Assembly: GCA_041920215.1 (NCBI GenBank) | Contig: JAYRSJ010000023.1 | Location: forward strand, 9,344 to 73,343 | Length of the DNA: 64,000 nt | Direction: 5' to 3' | Origin: JAYRSJ01 sp041920215 | GTDB lineage: Bacteria > Pseudomonadota > Gammaproteobacteria > Burkholderiales > Burkholderiaceae_C | Made by a program: the position numbers and the translations under genes | Shown: one piece after another, positions 34,515 through 43,065 of the stretch | Layout of the letters: the number at the start of each line of letters is the position of its first letter | How positions within the stretch are numbered: position 1 is the first letter of the stretch | The notes under the pieces: generated by a model | What the model was told of the DNA's origin: nothing | The model's input: only the letters and a program-made list of their open reading frames with translations | The model's database searches: none

Positions 34515-35429
34515 TTACTGTGGTCCGCGCAGACGGTCTATCAGACCATTGAGCTCATCCAGTGAGCCGAACTGTATGGACAGCTCGCCCTGTTGATCGC
34601 CGCGCTTGCTGCGCTTTTTGACGCGTATCTCCACGCTGGCCGTCAGCAGGTCGGACAGCTCTTCCTCGAGGCGCAGCACATCGCGGCTCTTGTCGCCCTT
34701 GACGCGCAGCAAGGGCTTCTGCCGGCCCGCACCCTGGCGGCCCACCAGCTTCTCGGCCTCGCGCACGCTGAGCTTCTTGGCGGCGATCTCGGTGGCGCAG
34801 GTGATCTGGTGGGCCCCGTCCAGGGCCAGCAGCGCACGGGCATGGCCCATGTCCAGATCCCCGGCCATCAGCATGCCCTGCACCGGCTCGGCGAGCTGCA
34901 GCAGGCGCAGCAGATTGCTGGCCGCGCTGCGCGAGCGGCCGACGGCCTGAGCCGCCTGCTCGTGGGTGAGCCCGAACTCCTCGGTCAGACGCTTCAGACC
35001 CTGGGCTTCCTCCAGCGGATTGAGGTCCTCGCGCTGGATGTTCTCGATCAGCGCCATCGCGGCGGCGGCCTCGTCCGGCACCGGCTTGACCAGCACCGGC
35101 ACCTCGCTCAGACCGGCCAGCTTGGCGGCGCGGAAGCGGCGCTCACCGGCGATGATCTCGTAGCGGGCCTCGCCGTCCTTGGAGGCCTCGGGCTTGATGG
35201 GCCGCACCAGGATGGGCTGCATGATGCCCTGACCCTTGATGCTCTCGGCGAGCTCGTACAGCGAGCCCTCGTCCATATGGGTGCGCGGCTGGTACTTGCC
35301 GGCCTGCAGCAGCGTCAGCCGCAGCACACTGGGCTCACCCTCGCGCTCGGCGGCGGTGGATTCGCTGACTTTGGGGCCCAGCAGGGCTTCCAGGCCCATG
35401 CCGAGGCCCTTGGGTTTTTTCGTGACCAT
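34515..35429 (-). CDS. parB: Chromosome-partitioning protein ParB
   Basis: This is a 304-residue ParB. The CTP-binding and clamp motif GERRFR is at 95-100, the helix-turn-helix that reads parS is at about 145-180 (LTHEQAAQAVGRSRSAASNLLRLL), and a C-terminal dimerisation domain ends DRLRGPQ. ParB loads at parS, slides as a CTP-dependent clamp and stimulates ParA. Three parS-like sites occur 4-6 kb away inside rsmG and mnmG. Unusually, parA is not adjacent. The start at 35429 gives the conserved MVTKKPKGLGMGLEALLG beginning. Confidence 0.97.
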   Translation of the reverse strand: MVTKKPKGLGMGLEALLGPKVSESTAAEREGEPSVLRLTLLQAGKYQPRTHMDEGSLYELAESIKGQGIMQPILVRPIKPEASKDGEARYEIIAGERRFRAAKLAGLSEVPVLVKPVPDEAAAAMALIENIQREDLNPLEEAQGLKRLTEEFGLTHEQAAQAVGRSRSAASNLLRLLQLAEPVQGMLMAGDLDMGHARALLALDGAHQITCATEIAAKKLSVREAEKLVGRQGAGRQKPLLRVKGDKSRDVLRLEEELSDLLTASVEIRVKKRSKRGDQQGELSIQFGSLDELNGLIDRLRGPQ

Positions 35430-35445
35430 AGTGGGCGATTGTCCC

Positions 35446-36027
35446 TTACCCGCCGGACCGCTCGCCCGCGCACCTGCCCGAGGCCTCGTCAAGCAGCTGC
35501 TGCAGCAGGGCCTGGCCCGCGGGCCAGTTGCCCAGGCCGGACTCGCTGTTCAGGTGGCCGCATGGGCCGGCCATGACCAGGCGAGCGCCCCAGTCGGCGC
35601 TCATCTGCGCGGCGCGCTCGGGCGTGCAGAAGGGGTCGTCGCTGCTGAGCACCGCGATGGCCGGGAAGGGCAGGCGGGGCCGCCGGATCGGCCGCCAGTT
35701 GTGCAGCTGGGGTGGCATGTCATCGCGCTCGGTATCGGGCGGCGCCACCAGCAGCGCGCCAGCCACGCGGTCCAGCTGCCGGCTGTGGGCCGCCCAGCTG
35801 GCGACCAGCTGGCAGCCCAGCGAATGCGCGACCAGCACCGCCGGCCGGGGGTCGGCCAGCAGCACCTCGTCGAGCCGGGCCATCCAGTCGCCGCGGCGCG
35901 GCCATTCCCATTCCGACTGCTGGACGCGCTCATGCCCCAGCTCGCGCTCCCAGCGGCTTTGCCAATGCGCCGCGTCCGAGTCGAGCCAGCCGGGCAGCAG
36001 CAGGATACGGGTTTTCATCAGCTTCAT
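35446..36027 (-). CDS. Alpha/beta hydrolase, RBBP9/YdeN family
   Basis: The product is 193 residues from the ATG at 36027 (a second ATG lies at 36018). It has ILLLPGWLDSDAAHWQSRWE at the start, the nucleophile elbow AHSLGC, SSDDPFC with the acid, and GHLNSESGLGNWP with the catalytic His, which together are diagnostic of RBBP9/YdeN serine hydrolases. The physiological substrate is unknown. It lies 16 bp upstream of parB on the same strand, so it is likely co-transcribed with it, and is divergent from argC. Confidence 0.92.
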   Translation of the reverse strand: MKLMKTRILLLPGWLDSDAAHWQSRWERELGHERVQQSEWEWPRRGDWMARLDEVLLADPRPAVLVAHSLGCQLVASWAAHSRQLDRVAGALLVAPPDTERDDMPPQLHNWRPIRRPRLPFPAIAVLSSDDPFCTPERAAQMSADWGARLVMAGPCGHLNSESGLGNWPAGQALLQQLLDEASGRCAGERSGG

Positions 36028-36078
36028 CGCGTATGCTTCGCTTCCTTTGTTGGGCTGGATTGTGCGGGAGCAGTGGTC

Positions 36079-37020
36079 ATGACGTTCAAGGTGTTTGTCG
36101 ACGGGCAGGAGGGAACGACCGGCCTGCGCATCCATGAGTATCTGGCGCAGCGCGCCGATATCGAGGTGCTGCGCATAGACGCCGACAAACGCAAGGACGC
36201 CGCCGAGCGCGCCCGCCTGCTCAATGCGGCCGATGTGGCTTTCCTGTGCCTGCCCGATGCCGCCTCGCGCGAAGCGGCGGCGATGATCAGCAATGCCCGG
36301 ACCTGCCTGATCGACGCCAGCACCGCGCATCGCACGGTGCCCGGCTGGACCTTCGGCCTGCCCGAGCTGTGCCGCGGCCAGCGCGAGGCGATACGCCAAG
36401 CCAAGCGCATCGCCAACCCCGGCTGCCATGCCAGCGCCTTCATCCTCGCCCTGCGGCCTCTGGTGGATGCCGGCCTGCTGGGCGAGCAGGCCCTGGTCTC
36501 GGCCACCTCGATCACCGGCTACTCGGGCGGTGGCAAGAGCATGATTGCCGAGTATGAGGCGGGCGGCAACAGCAAGCTCAAGTCGCCGCGCCCCTACGCG
36601 CTGGGCCTGGCCCACAAGCATCTGCCCGAGATGATGGCTCACACCGGCCTGAAGACGGCGCCGGTCTTCATGCCCATCGTGGCGGATTTCTACAAGGGCC
36701 TGGCGGTGACCGTGCCTCTGCACCTGAGCCAGTTGCGTGCCGGCACAAGCCCGGAGCAGGTGCAGCAGGCCCTGGCCGCGCACTACGAGGGCGAGCGCTT
36801 CATACGTGTGATGCCGCTGCGCGACGCCGACACCCTGGCCGGCGGCTTCTTCGATGTGCAGGCCTGCAACGACACGAACCGGGTGGATCTGTTCGTGTTC
36901 GGCAGTGAGACCCAGATCCTGCTGATGGCCCGCCTGGACAACCTCGGCAAGGGTGCCAGCGGTGCCGCGGTGCAGAGCATGAATGTGCATCTGGGGCTGG
37001 ACGAGGCGCTCGGCCTCTGA
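36079..37020 (+). CDS. argC: N-acetyl-gamma-glutamyl-phosphate reductase, type 2
   Basis: The protein has 313 residues and starts FVDGQEGTTGLRIHEYL, the nucleotide-binding start of the short (type 2) AGPR. The catalytic Cys116 is in NPGCHASAF, followed by ITGYSGGGK and the His-containing LAHKHLPEM. It reduces N-acetylglutamyl phosphate with NADPH in arginine synthesis. Its stop overlaps the ATG of a GNAT gene (TGATG), so they are coupled. The other arg genes are not in the window. Confidence 0.95.
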   Translation: MTFKVFVDGQEGTTGLRIHEYLAQRADIEVLRIDADKRKDAAERARLLNAADVAFLCLPDAASREAAAMISNARTCLIDASTAHRTVPGWTFGLPELCRGQREAIRQAKRIANPGCHASAFILALRPLVDAGLLGEQALVSATSITGYSGGGKSMIAEYEAGGNSKLKSPRPYALGLAHKHLPEMMAHTGLKTAPVFMPIVADFYKGLAVTVPLHLSQLRAGTSPEQVQQALAAHYEGERFIRVMPLRDADTLAGGFFDVQACNDTNRVDLFVFGSETQILLMARLDNLGKGASGAAVQSMNVHLGLDEALGL

Positions 37021-37469
37021 TGCCGCCCGCCGCGCCTGCGCCAGGCTGGCGCCGCGACAGCGATGTGCCGGCCGCGGACCTGGAGGCGATGCGCCAGGGC
37101 GTTAGGCTGCAGGCCCTGCAGCAGACGCAGGGCAGCGATGCCCGTGCTGTCGCGGTGGCCGTCTACGGCGGTGCGCACCGCGACCAGCTGCTGGGCGGGG
37201 CCTGGGGCCGCACCGAGTTCCAGCGCCTTTATATCGAGGGGCTGTGGCTGGGCGAGGGCGCAGACGAGGGCCTGGCGGGCGATTGCCTGCGCCAGATCGA
37301 GGCTCTGGCGCTGCAGCGCGGCTGTGTCGACGCCCTGGTTGAGACCCTGTCCGACGAGCAGGCCGAGCGCTACGAGCGCTTGGGCTATGTCTGCGTCGCC
37401 CATCTGCACGATTTCCTGCCCGGTTTCATCCGCCACACCCTGCTGAAGGTCTGGGCGCCGCGGGCTTGA
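37020..37469 (+). CDS. GNAT family N-acetyltransferase
   Basis: This is a 149-residue protein. It contains a YIEGLWLGEGADEGLAGDCLRQIEA segment typical of GNAT motif A, but with LGEGADEGLAG in place of the usual basic pyrophosphate loop, and YERLGYVCVAHLHDFLPG as motif B. It is translationally coupled to argC, which suggests, without proving, a link to amino-acid metabolism. It converges with another GNAT gene 45 bp away. Confidence 0.82.
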   Translation: MPPAAPAPGWRRDSDVPAADLEAMRQGVRLQALQQTQGSDARAVAVAVYGGAHRDQLLGGAWGRTEFQRLYIEGLWLGEGADEGLAGDCLRQIEALALQRGCVDALVETLSDEQAERYERLGYVCVAHLHDFLPGFIRHTLLKVWAPRA

Positions 37470-37514
37470 TCGACGCCCGGCACGGGCCTGGTCCGTGGCC
37501 TTCATCGGCCTGCG

Positions 37515-38294
37515 CTAGGCTGCCGCGGCAGGGTCTTGGCTGCGGTAGTGATAGCGGTAGGCGAAGCAAAAGCCGAGGCGGGCATAGAGGCGCTGCGCGG
37601 TGGCGTTATCGCTGCCCACCTGCAGATAGGCCTGACGGGCGCCCTGGGCGCGGGCCTCATGCAGCAGCGCGCTGCAGAGCTGCTGCGCATGGCCCTGGCC
37701 GCGGTGCGCCGGCGGCGTGAAGATGTCGTACAGGCCGACGATATCGTGCTCGCGGGCGAACTGACCGCAGGCCAGCAGCCGCCCTGCCGCATCGCGCAGC
37801 GCAAAGCCCTGGTAGGGCACCGGCGCGGCCGCCATGCGCTCGGCGTGGGCCGCGATCTCGACTGCGCTGGAGCCGCGCAATGCACCGACCAGCTGCGCAT
37901 AGGCATCGGCGGCAAGGGGCTGCAGCGGCAGCTCACCGGGCGGAGGCAGGCGCTCCAGATCGGCGCGCACCAGCACATCGGCGGCATCGAAGGCGAACCA
38001 GCCCAGCGCGGCCAGGCGCTCGTCCAGATCGGCCGGCTGGCTGTAGGGGGTGATGCGCACGATCAGGGGCAGGCCGGCGGCATCGAAGCCGGCCTGACAG
38101 CGGCTCAGCAGCGCCTCCAGCGGCAGCTGGCCTGCGGCCAGCGCATTGACGCAGCGCGAGCGCTTGGCCTTGCCCGGTGAGAGCCGTATCAGCCAGCCGT
38201 CGATCGAGGCCTCTTGCGGCGGCGCACTGGCATTGAGACCGGCCGCCTCGGCGCGGCGCGCCAGTGCCTCGACGGCAGCGGCGGTGCCCCTCAT
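37515..38294 (-). CDS. GNAT family N-acetyltransferase (two-domain)
   Basis: The product is 259 residues. The C-terminal half is a complete GNAT domain with YDIFTPPAHRGQGHAQQLCSALL (acetyl-CoA loop RGQGHA) and DNATAQRLYARLGF. The N-terminal half (GWLIRLSPGKAKRSRCVNAL) is a degenerate GNAT-like or substrate domain seen in COG0456-type proteins. The start codon shares one base with the parA stop (TGATG), so it is translated from the parA mRNA. Acceptor unknown. Confidence 0.87.
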   Translation of the reverse strand: MRGTAAAVEALARRAEAAGLNASAPPQEASIDGWLIRLSPGKAKRSRCVNALAAGQLPLEALLSRCQAGFDAAGLPLIVRITPYSQPADLDERLAALGWFAFDAADVLVRADLERLPPPGELPLQPLAADAYAQLVGALRGSSAVEIAAHAERMAAAPVPYQGFALRDAAGRLLACGQFAREHDIVGLYDIFTPPAHRGQGHAQQLCSALLHEARAQGARQAYLQVGSDNATAQRLYARLGFCFAYRYHYRSQDPAAAA

Positions 38295-39064
38295 CACATC
38301 GTCGCGACCCGCCGCACCATTTCGCGGGCGAAGTCGACAAAGGCCTGGGCACCCTTGGAGCTGGGGTCGAAGACCACGCCGGGCAGGCCATAGCTGGGGG
38401 CCTCGGCCAGGCGCACATTGCGCGGAATCACGGTGTCGAAGACCTTGTCGCCGAAGTGATTCTTCAGCTGATCGCTGACCTGGTTCTGCAGCGTGATGCG
38501 CGGGTCGAACATGACCCGCAGCAGGCCGATGATCTGCAGATCGGGGTTCAGGTTGGCATGCACCTGCTTGATGGTGTTGACCAGGTCCGACAGGCCCTCC
38601 AGGGCGAAATACTCGCACTGCATGGGCACGACCACGCCGTGGGCCGAGCACAGACCGTTGAGGGTCAGCATGGACAGCGAGGGCGGGCAGTCGATCAGCA
38701 CGAAGTCATAGTCCTGCGCCGCGGCGGCAATGGCGCCCTTGAGGCGGCGCTCGCGCCGCTCCAGCTCCACCAGTTCCACTTCGGCGCCGGCCAGCTCGCG
38801 GTTGGCGCCCAGCACGTCGTAGCCGACCTTGTCATTGCGCTGCTTGGCCTCGGCGATGCTGGCCGATTCCAGCAGCACGTCGTAGACGCTCAAGGCCAGC
38901 TGGCGCTTGTCTATGCCAGAGCCCATGGTGGCATTGCCCTGCGGATCCAGGTCCACCACCAGCACCCGCTGCCCCACCTGGGCCAGGCCGGCGGCGAGAT
39001 TGACCGTCGTGGTGGTCTTGCCGACCCCGCCCTTTTGATTGGCAACGCAGAAGATTTTGGCCAT
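38294..39064 (-). CDS. parA: Chromosome-partitioning ATPase ParA
   Basis: This 256-residue ParA/Soj has the deviant Walker A KGGVGKTTT at 11-19, Walker A' VDLDPQGNATMG and Walker B DFVLIDCPPSLSML. It is an ATP-dependent DNA-binding dimer that moves the origin region with ParB. It follows rsmG after 80 bp in the order mnmG-rsmG-parA common in beta- and gammaproteobacteria. Next comes a GNAT gene instead of parB, which lies 2.9 kb further on. Confidence 0.97.
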   Translation of the reverse strand: MAKIFCVANQKGGVGKTTTTVNLAAGLAQVGQRVLVVDLDPQGNATMGSGIDKRQLALSVYDVLLESASIAEAKQRNDKVGYDVLGANRELAGAEVELVELERRERRLKGAIAAAAQDYDFVLIDCPPSLSMLTLNGLCSAHGVVVPMQCEYFALEGLSDLVNTIKQVHANLNPDLQIIGLLRVMFDPRITLQNQVSDQLKNHFGDKVFDTVIPRNVRLAEAPSYGLPGVVFDPSSKGAQAFVDFAREMVRRVATM

Positions 39065-39144
39065 GGTCTGTTGTTCTGTGCAGGCAGCGATGGTAGCTGG
39101 GAAGCGCCGGCCCGGCGCCAGGTTCGGGCGCGCTCAGGGCGGGA

Positions 39145-39810
39145 TCAGGCCCTGGGCTTGATCCAGATGAGACAGCGCTGGGCGTCGAGCCCGGGAACCT
39201 GCAGCTGTTCCACGTGAAACACATCGAGGTCCGGGGGCAGGGCTGCCAGCTCGTCGGCGGGATGCTGGCCCTTCATCGCCAGCCAGATTGCACCCGATTC
39301 GGCTCCGGGCTTCAGATGCTGGCGGGTCAGGGACGTGAAGTCCAGCAGCGAGGCAAAGGCGCGTGAGGTGATCAGATCGAAGGGTGCGGTCTTCAGTGCC
39401 TCGACCCGCGCATGCTCGCCATGCAGATTCGGCAGCCCCAGTTCGGCCGCCACCTGCTTGATGAAGCTGGCCTTCTTGGCCACCGCATCCACGCAAGTCA
39501 CATCGATCTGCGGCGCGCAGATGGCCACGACCACGCCCGGCAGTCCGCCGCCGCTGCCCACATCCATCAGCCGCAGGCTGCGGCCGCTGGCATGGCGCAG
39601 CAGGGCGGGCAAGAGGCTCAGGCTGTCCACCAGATGCTGGGTCAGCATGGCCTGCGGCTCGCGCACCGCGGTGAGGTTGTAGACCTTGTTCCATTTCTGG
39701 ATCAGGCCCAGATAGGCCAGCAGCTGGTCGATCTGCGCGTCGCTCAGGGGCAGCTTCAGCTGCTGCGCGGCCGTGACCAGGGCGGGGCGCAGGGGGTGGG
39801 TGTCGCTCAT
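39145..39810 (-). CDS. rsmG: 16S rRNA (guanine-527-N7)-methyltransferase RsmG
   Basis: The protein has 221 residues. It contains KWNKVYNLTAVRE, DVGSGGGLPG (SAM-binding loop) and SRAFASLLDF, conserved in RsmG/GidB, which methylates G527 of 16S rRNA. The segment VFHVEQ near the C-terminus is encoded by a parS-like palindrome at 39206-39221. Its ATG overlaps the mnmG stop (ATGA). Confidence 0.96.
   Translation of the reverse strand: MSDTHPLRPALVTAAQQLKLPLSDAQIDQLLAYLGLIQKWNKVYNLTAVREPQAMLTQHLVDSLSLLPALLRHASGRSLRLMDVGSGGGLPGVVVAICAPQIDVTCVDAVAKKASFIKQVAAELGLPNLHGEHARVEALKTAPFDLITSRAFASLLDFTSLTRQHLKPGAESGAIWLAMKGQHPADELAALPPDLDVFHVEQLQVPGLDAQRCLIWIKPRA
39206..39221. promoter_or_regulatory. parS-like site inside rsmG
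   Basis: TGTTCCACGTGAAACA matches the parS consensus TGTTTCACGTGAAACA at 15 of 16 positions. It should bind ParB. It lies in the coding sequence of rsmG. Confidence 0.85.
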
Positions 39811-41798
39811 TGTCTGGCGGGCTCGGTCTTGGGACGGTTGTTGCCGGCGGCTTCGGTGGCATCGCCCGTAAAGCCCTTGAAGCGACCCTTCTTCAGGTGG
39901 ATCAGCAGCAGCGAGATCGCGGCAGGCGTGATGCCCGAGATGCGCGAAGCCTGGCCCAGGGTTTGGGGCTTGTACTTGCCAAGCTTCTGCCTCGCCTCGA
40001 AGGACAGGGCATCGACCTGGCTGTAGTCCAGCTCGGGCGGCAGCTGCAGATGCTCGTAGTGGGCGGCACGGGCCACATCTTCCACCTGCTTGTCGATATA
40101 GCCGGCGTACTTGGTGCTGACCTCGATCTGGTCGATCACGGCGTCAGCCAGGCTGCGTCCCAGCTCCATGGCCAAGGTTTCACGTGAAACAGCCGCATCC
40201 GGGCGCGCAATGCTGCAAACCTCGCTCAGCGTGTCGAAGTCCACGCCGGGGCGTCGCAGCAGATCCAGCAGCTTGTACTCGCGCTCCAGGGCCTTGCCGA
40301 CCAGGCGCTCCGCGTCGGCGGCTGGCAGGATGCCGGGGTGCACCCAGGTGGATTTCAGCTTCTCTGTTTCACGTGAAACAGCATCGCGCTTTCGGTTGAA
40401 GGCGTCCCAGCGCGCGTCGTCCACCAGGCCCAGCGAACGGCCGATCTCGGTGAGCCGCATATCGGCGTTGTCCTCGCGCAGCTGCAGACGGAACTCGGCG
40501 CGGCTGGTGAACATGCGATAGGGCTCGGTCACGCCCTTGGTGATCAGGTCGTCGACCAGCACGCCCAGATAGGCCTGGTCGCGGCCGGGCAGCCAGGTGC
40601 TCCGGCCCTGGGTCTGCAGCGCGGCATTCAGTCCGGCGAACAAGCCCTGGGCAGCGGCCTCCTCGTAGCCGGTCGTGCCATTGATCTGGCCGGCGAAGAA
40701 CAGACCTTGGATGGCGCGGGTCTCGAAGCTGCTCTTCAGCGCGCGCGGGTCGAAGTAGTCGTACTCGATCGCATAGCCGGGCCGCAGGATGTGAGCGTCC
40801 TCCAGTCCGGGGATCGATTGCACCGCGGCCAGCTGGATGTCGAAGGGCAGGGAGGTCGAGATGCCGTTCGGATAGAACTCGTGCGTCGTCAGGCCCTCAG
40901 GCTCCAGAAAGATCTGGTGGCTGTCCTTGTCGGCAAAGCGGTTGACCTTGTCCTCGATCGAGGGGCAGTAGCGCGGGCCCACGCCCTCGATCACGCCGGT
41001 GAACATGGGGCTGCGCTCAAAGCCCGAGCGGATGATCTCGTGCGTGCGGGCATTGGTGTGGGTGATCCAGCAGGGCAGCTGCCGCGGATGCTGCGAGGCA
41101 TCACCCATGAAGCTGAACACCGGCACCGGATCCAGATCGCCGGGCTGCTCCAGGCATCGGGAGAAGTCGATCGAGCGTCCGTCGATGCGCGGGGGCGTGC
41201 CGGTCTTGAGCCGGCCCTGCGGCAGCTGCAGTTCCTTGAGCCGGGCCGACAGCGAAACCGCCGGCGGATCACCGGCGCGGCCGGCGCTGTAGTTCTGCAG
41301 GCCGATATGGATGCGGCCGTCCAGAAAGGTGCCGGCGGTCAGCACCACGGCCCGGGCCCGGAACTGCAGGCCCGACTGGGTCACCGCGCCGACCACCCGA
41401 TCGCCTTCCACCATCAGATCGTCCACCGCCTGCTGGAACAGCCAGAGATTCGGCTGGTTCTCGAGACGCCGGCGTATCGCCGCCTTGTACAGGATGCGGT
41501 CAGCCTGGGCACGGGTGGCGCGTACGGCCGGGCCCTTGGAGCTGTTCAGGATGCGGAACTGTATGCCGCCCTCGTCGGTGGCGGCGGCCATCGCACCGCC
41601 CAGTGCATCGACCTCCTTGACCAGATGCCCCTTGCCAATGCCGCCTATCGAGGGGTTGCAGCTCATCTGGCCCAGGGTCTCGATATTGTGGGTCAGCAGC
41701 AGGGTCTTGACGCCCTTGCGGGCGGCGGCCAGCGCCGCCTCGGTGCCGGCATGGCCGCCACCGACCACGATGACGTCGAACTCTTTGGGATAAAGCAT
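39807..41798 (-). CDS. mnmG: tRNA uridine-5-carboxymethylaminomethyl modification enzyme MnmG
   Basis: This 663-residue protein has the FAD-binding VGGGHAGTEAA near residue 12, SCNPSIGGIGKGHL, and RPGYAIEYDYFDP, and a helical C-terminus. With MnmE it installs cmnm5U at the wobble position of tRNAs. The start at 41798 gives the conserved MLYPKEFDVIVVGGG. Two parS sites in the gene each encode VSRET, at about residues 474 and 537, showing that parS has been accommodated in variable loops. A DnaA box lies 74-82 bp upstream. Confidence 0.97.
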   Translation of the reverse strand: MLYPKEFDVIVVGGGHAGTEAALAAARKGVKTLLLTHNIETLGQMSCNPSIGGIGKGHLVKEVDALGGAMAAATDEGGIQFRILNSSKGPAVRATRAQADRILYKAAIRRRLENQPNLWLFQQAVDDLMVEGDRVVGAVTQSGLQFRARAVVLTAGTFLDGRIHIGLQNYSAGRAGDPPAVSLSARLKELQLPQGRLKTGTPPRIDGRSIDFSRCLEQPGDLDPVPVFSFMGDASQHPRQLPCWITHTNARTHEIIRSGFERSPMFTGVIEGVGPRYCPSIEDKVNRFADKDSHQIFLEPEGLTTHEFYPNGISTSLPFDIQLAAVQSIPGLEDAHILRPGYAIEYDYFDPRALKSSFETRAIQGLFFAGQINGTTGYEEAAAQGLFAGLNAALQTQGRSTWLPGRDQAYLGVLVDDLITKGVTEPYRMFTSRAEFRLQLREDNADMRLTEIGRSLGLVDDARWDAFNRKRDAVSRETEKLKSTWVHPGILPAADAERLVGKALEREYKLLDLLRRPGVDFDTLSEVCSIARPDAAVSRETLAMELGRSLADAVIDQIEVSTKYAGYIDKQVEDVARAAHYEHLQLPPELDYSQVDALSFEARQKLGKYKPQTLGQASRISGITPAAISLLLIHLKKGRFKGFTGDATEAAGNNRPKTEPARQ
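40176..40191. promoter_or_regulatory. parS-like site inside mnmG (1)
   Basis: GGTTTCACGTGAAACA differs from the parS consensus only in the first base. It is in frame to encode VSRET of MnmG. Confidence 0.88.
40365..40380. promoter_or_regulatory. parS site inside mnmG (2), perfect
   Basis: TGTTTCACGTGAAACA is a perfect 16-bp parS palindrome, 189 bp from the preceding site. It also encodes VSRET of MnmG. Confidence 0.95.
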
Positions 41799-41860
41799 GG
41801 CAGGGGTCACCGGGCGCGGCGCGGGCGCTCCGGCAGACAAGCAGCGGGGAGGGGGCGATT

Positions 41861-42976
41861 TTAACGGGGGCTGTGGATAAGCACGAGCCCCTCCCCTGAC
41901 AAGCCCTGTGCAATATGGCGGGCGCTGGCGTCCAGCACCTGCTCCAGCGACGGGTGCCTCAGGCCCCAGCGCGCCGCCAGGGCGTCGGCGCTGGCCGTGT
42001 CGAAGTGCACGCCAGGCTCGATGACAAAGTCCAGGCTCTCGCGATGGCTGCCGCTCAGCGCGGCCATGCCGGGCAGGCTCAGCAGGGCCCGCAGCAGGGG
42101 CTTGGGCAGCTGGCGCCGCGGCGCCGTCCGGCCCAGCGCTGCAGCCATGCGGCGCACCAGCTCGGGCAAAGGGGGCGAGCGTCCGTCCATCAGCAGGAAC
42201 TCGCCGCTGCGCAGCTCGGGCGCCAGGGCCAGCGCGGCGGCAAAGCCGGCCACATAGTCGACCGCCACCAGGGGCAGGCGGTGCTGGGCGCTGCCGGGCA
42301 GGCCGGCCAGACGGCCCTGCAGCAGCTGCCGGCCCAGCTGGTACAGCGCGGCATGGGCCGGCAGCTCGCCCTCCTGCGAGTGTCCGGCCACCGTGGCCGG
42401 ATGCAGGATCAGCAGGGCCTGAGCACTATGTCCGGCCTGTTCCAGCAGGCGGAAATGGGCCTCCAGCTTGCTGGCCTCATAGCCGCCGGCACGGCGGTAG
42501 ACCGCGGGCCAGTCGGCCTCGCCCTGGGCCGAGATGCCCAGGCGCTGCAGATGTGCCCGGTGCTGCAGCATGAAGCCGCTGAGATGCACCAGGCGGGCCT
42601 GCGGCCGCTGCCGCTGCAGGGCTTCCGCCAGCGCCAGCGTGCTGCTGACGTTGGCGCGCCGCGCAACCTCCATCGGCAGTCCCCAGGCGAAACGGGCCGC
42701 CAGGTGGTAGACCAGATCGGGCTGGGCCGCGCCGACCAGGGCTGCGGCGCAGGCCGGCTGGTCCAGCTCATAGGGCAGGGCCTGCAGCCGCCGCAGGCCC
42801 TGGGCCTCGATGCCGCGCTGGCCCAGCCATTGGCGCAGCTGGCCTAGCTGTCGGGCGGGATCGCGCAGGGCCAGCAGCAGTTTGTCCGGCGCCGTCGGGT
42901 CTTGCTGAAGCAGGCGGTGGCACAGCCAGCGGCCGATCTGGCCGGTGGCGCCGGTGATGAGGATGCGTCGTGTCAT
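41861..42976 (-). CDS. NAD-dependent epimerase/dehydratase family protein
   Basis: The 371-residue product begins MTRRILITGATGQIGRWL with the NAD-binding GATGQIG. It continues with DLVYHLAARFAWG and a YEASK tetrad motif (Tyr-x-x-x-Lys) near residue 196, so it is an extended short-chain dehydrogenase of the sugar epimerase or 3-beta-HSD-like type. The substrate cannot be assigned. It ends 62 bp before the mnmG start and its last codons contain a DnaA box. It is divergent from a MerR regulator (89 bp between the starts). Confidence 0.87.
   Translation of the reverse strand: MTRRILITGATGQIGRWLCHRLLQQDPTAPDKLLLALRDPARQLGQLRQWLGQRGIEAQGLRRLQALPYELDQPACAAALVGAAQPDLVYHLAARFAWGLPMEVARRANVSSTLALAEALQRQRPQARLVHLSGFMLQHRAHLQRLGISAQGEADWPAVYRRAGGYEASKLEAHFRLLEQAGHSAQALLILHPATVAGHSQEGELPAHAALYQLGRQLLQGRLAGLPGSAQHRLPLVAVDYVAGFAAALALAPELRSGEFLLMDGRSPPLPELVRRMAAALGRTAPRRQLPKPLLRALLSLPGMAALSGSHRESLDFVIEPGVHFDTASADALAARWGLRHPSLEQVLDASARHIAQGLSGEGLVLIHSPR
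41872..41903 (-). promoter_or_regulatory. DnaA box and CTTGTCAG element upstream of mnmG
   Basis: On the minus strand CTTGTCAG (41903-41896) is followed after 13 bp by GCTTATCCACAG, whose TTATCCACA (41880-41872) is a perfect DnaA box. The same pair of elements, 15 bp apart, occurs in both intergenic modules near 17.8 and 20.0 kb. It overlaps the 3' end of the epimerase gene. Confidence 0.45.
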
Positions 42977-43065
42977 CGTGAGCGGGGCTTGGAGAGAGGC
43001 GGCCAGTCTCTGGCCTTGACTACACTCCAGGGTCAAGCCCCTGACACCGCCCACCCCAGCCAACC

